Assembly (NCBI GenBank): GCA_016195045.1
Contig: JACQAJ010000028.1
Span: 1 to 5,856 of the forward strand
Reading direction: 5' to 3'
DNA length: 5,856 nt
From: Candidatus Azambacteria bacterium
Lineage (GTDB): Bacteria > Patescibacteriota > Minisyncoccia > GWC2-36-17 > JACQAJ01
Position numbers and translations under genes: made by a program. Below are positions 5,305-5,856 of the stretch, in pieces. Numbering within the stretch: position 1 is the stretch's first letter; every line of letters starts with the position of its first letter. The notes beneath the pieces were generated by a model. It did not search any database and was not told the origin of the DNA. It was given only the letters and a program-made list of their open reading frames with translations.

Positions 5305-5856
5305 TTTTGATTATCTTCTCAAACTCCTCTTTTTCAATCACCTCCTTCTCAATCAAACGCTTGGCGATGAGATTAAGTTTAAGCCGTTTTTTAATAATAA
5401 TATTCTTGGCTTGTTTATAGGCTTCATCAACCAAAAATTTAATTTCTTTATCAATTAATTCAGCTGATTTTTCCGAAAAATTTCGTGAACCACCCATTGG
5501 CCCGGAATCATATTTATCAAAAGTAACTGGCCCTAAGCGAGACATTCCATAATCGGTCACCAATCTTCTAGCCAAATCCGAGGCTTTCATTAAATCGTCA
5601 GAGGCTCCAGTAGTCACCTCATTAAAAACCGTTTTTTCGGCTGAGTAACCACCTAAAAGAACAGCCAATTCATCTAAGAAATAGTTGTAGTTATGAAGAC
5701 GTCGATCTTCGGTTGGCAATTTTAGAGTATAACCACCAGCCATGCCCCGAGAAATAATCGAAATCTTATGAACCGGATCAGTATTAGAGCAAAAAGCCGC
5801 TACTAAAGCGTGACCCGCTTCATGATAAGAGACAATTTCTTTTTCTTTCACTGATA
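5297..5856 (-). CDS. ftsH: ATP-dependent zinc metalloprotease FtsH, C-terminal peptidase domain (5' part outside window)
   Basis: This is the M41 peptidase domain of FtsH, the membrane-anchored AAA+ protease that degrades misfolded membrane proteins and some short-lived regulators. The visible part, about 185 residues, starts just before the zinc motif SYHEAGHALVA. The third ligand region TTGASDDLMKASDLARRLVTDYGMS follows some 70 residues later, with the expected aspartate after GASD. The C-terminal helices end in EKEEFEKIIKSK, a normal length for compact FtsH proteins without a long tail. The frame is open to the right edge, so the transmembrane and AAA+ regions lie outside; the GTG at 5851 is an internal valine. 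The last two sense codons and the TGA fall within the outer arm of the palindrome at 4912-5304. Confidence 0.97.
   Translation of the reverse strand, partial: SVKEKEIVSYHEAGHALVAAFCSNTDPVHKISIISRGMAGGYTLKLPTEDRRLHNYNYFLDELAVLLGGYSAEKTVFNEVTTGASDDLMKASDLARRLVTDYGMSRLGPVTFDKYDSGPMGGSRNFSEKSAELIDKEIKFLVDEAYKQAKNIIIKKRLKLNLIAKRLIEKEVIEKEEFEKIIKSK

Overview
The window is A+T-rich, gene-dense bacterial DNA with short genes, few recognisable Shine-Dalgarno sites and many homopolymer runs. The small ORFans, a stand-alone NIF3-type domain, a DUF5678/retropepsin pair and a tRNA-Ile with a UAU anticodon fit a Candidate Phyla Radiation (Patescibacteria) genome. That placement is an inference, because no rRNA or long marker is present. 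TGA is used as a stop (NIF3-like gene, ftsH), so the Gracilibacteria-type code with TGA as glycine is unlikely.

Layout, left to right. (1) Positions 1-1317, minus: a CCA-adding tRNA nucleotidyltransferase with an HD domain, cut by the left edge. (2) Positions 1318-1553: a divergent intergenic region holding a 27-bp inverted repeat against the cca start codon, a good promoter and a 7-bp degenerate tandem repeat just before rpsT. (3) Positions 1554-1814, plus: ribosomal protein S20. (4) Positions 1908-2818, minus: a two-gene operon with an ATGA overlap, a NIF3-like small protein followed by a cytoplasmic SGNH hydrolase. (5) Positions 2906-4052: an intact tRNA-Ile(UAU) and, 1069 bp beyond, a duplicated 3' half of the same tRNA. 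They bracket an HExxH metallopeptidase-like gene that appears split by a -1 frameshift. The geometry is that of an element integrated at a tRNA anticodon loop. (6) Positions 4109-4801, minus: a promoter with an 11-bp tandem repeat, then a DUF5678 protein and a retropepsin-like aspartic protease. (7) Positions 4912-5304: a foldback element of about 390 bp, an imperfect palindrome along its whole length. (8) Positions 5297-5856, minus: the C-terminal peptidase half of FtsH, cut by the right edge.

The recognisable genes are housekeeping: tRNA 3'-end maturation, ribosome assembly and membrane protein quality control. Between them lie accessory modules: two protease-type genes, a tRNA-associated duplication and a large palindrome. 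The most unusual features are the tRNA 3'-half duplication around the split metallopeptidase gene and the long palindrome that overlaps the end of ftsH.
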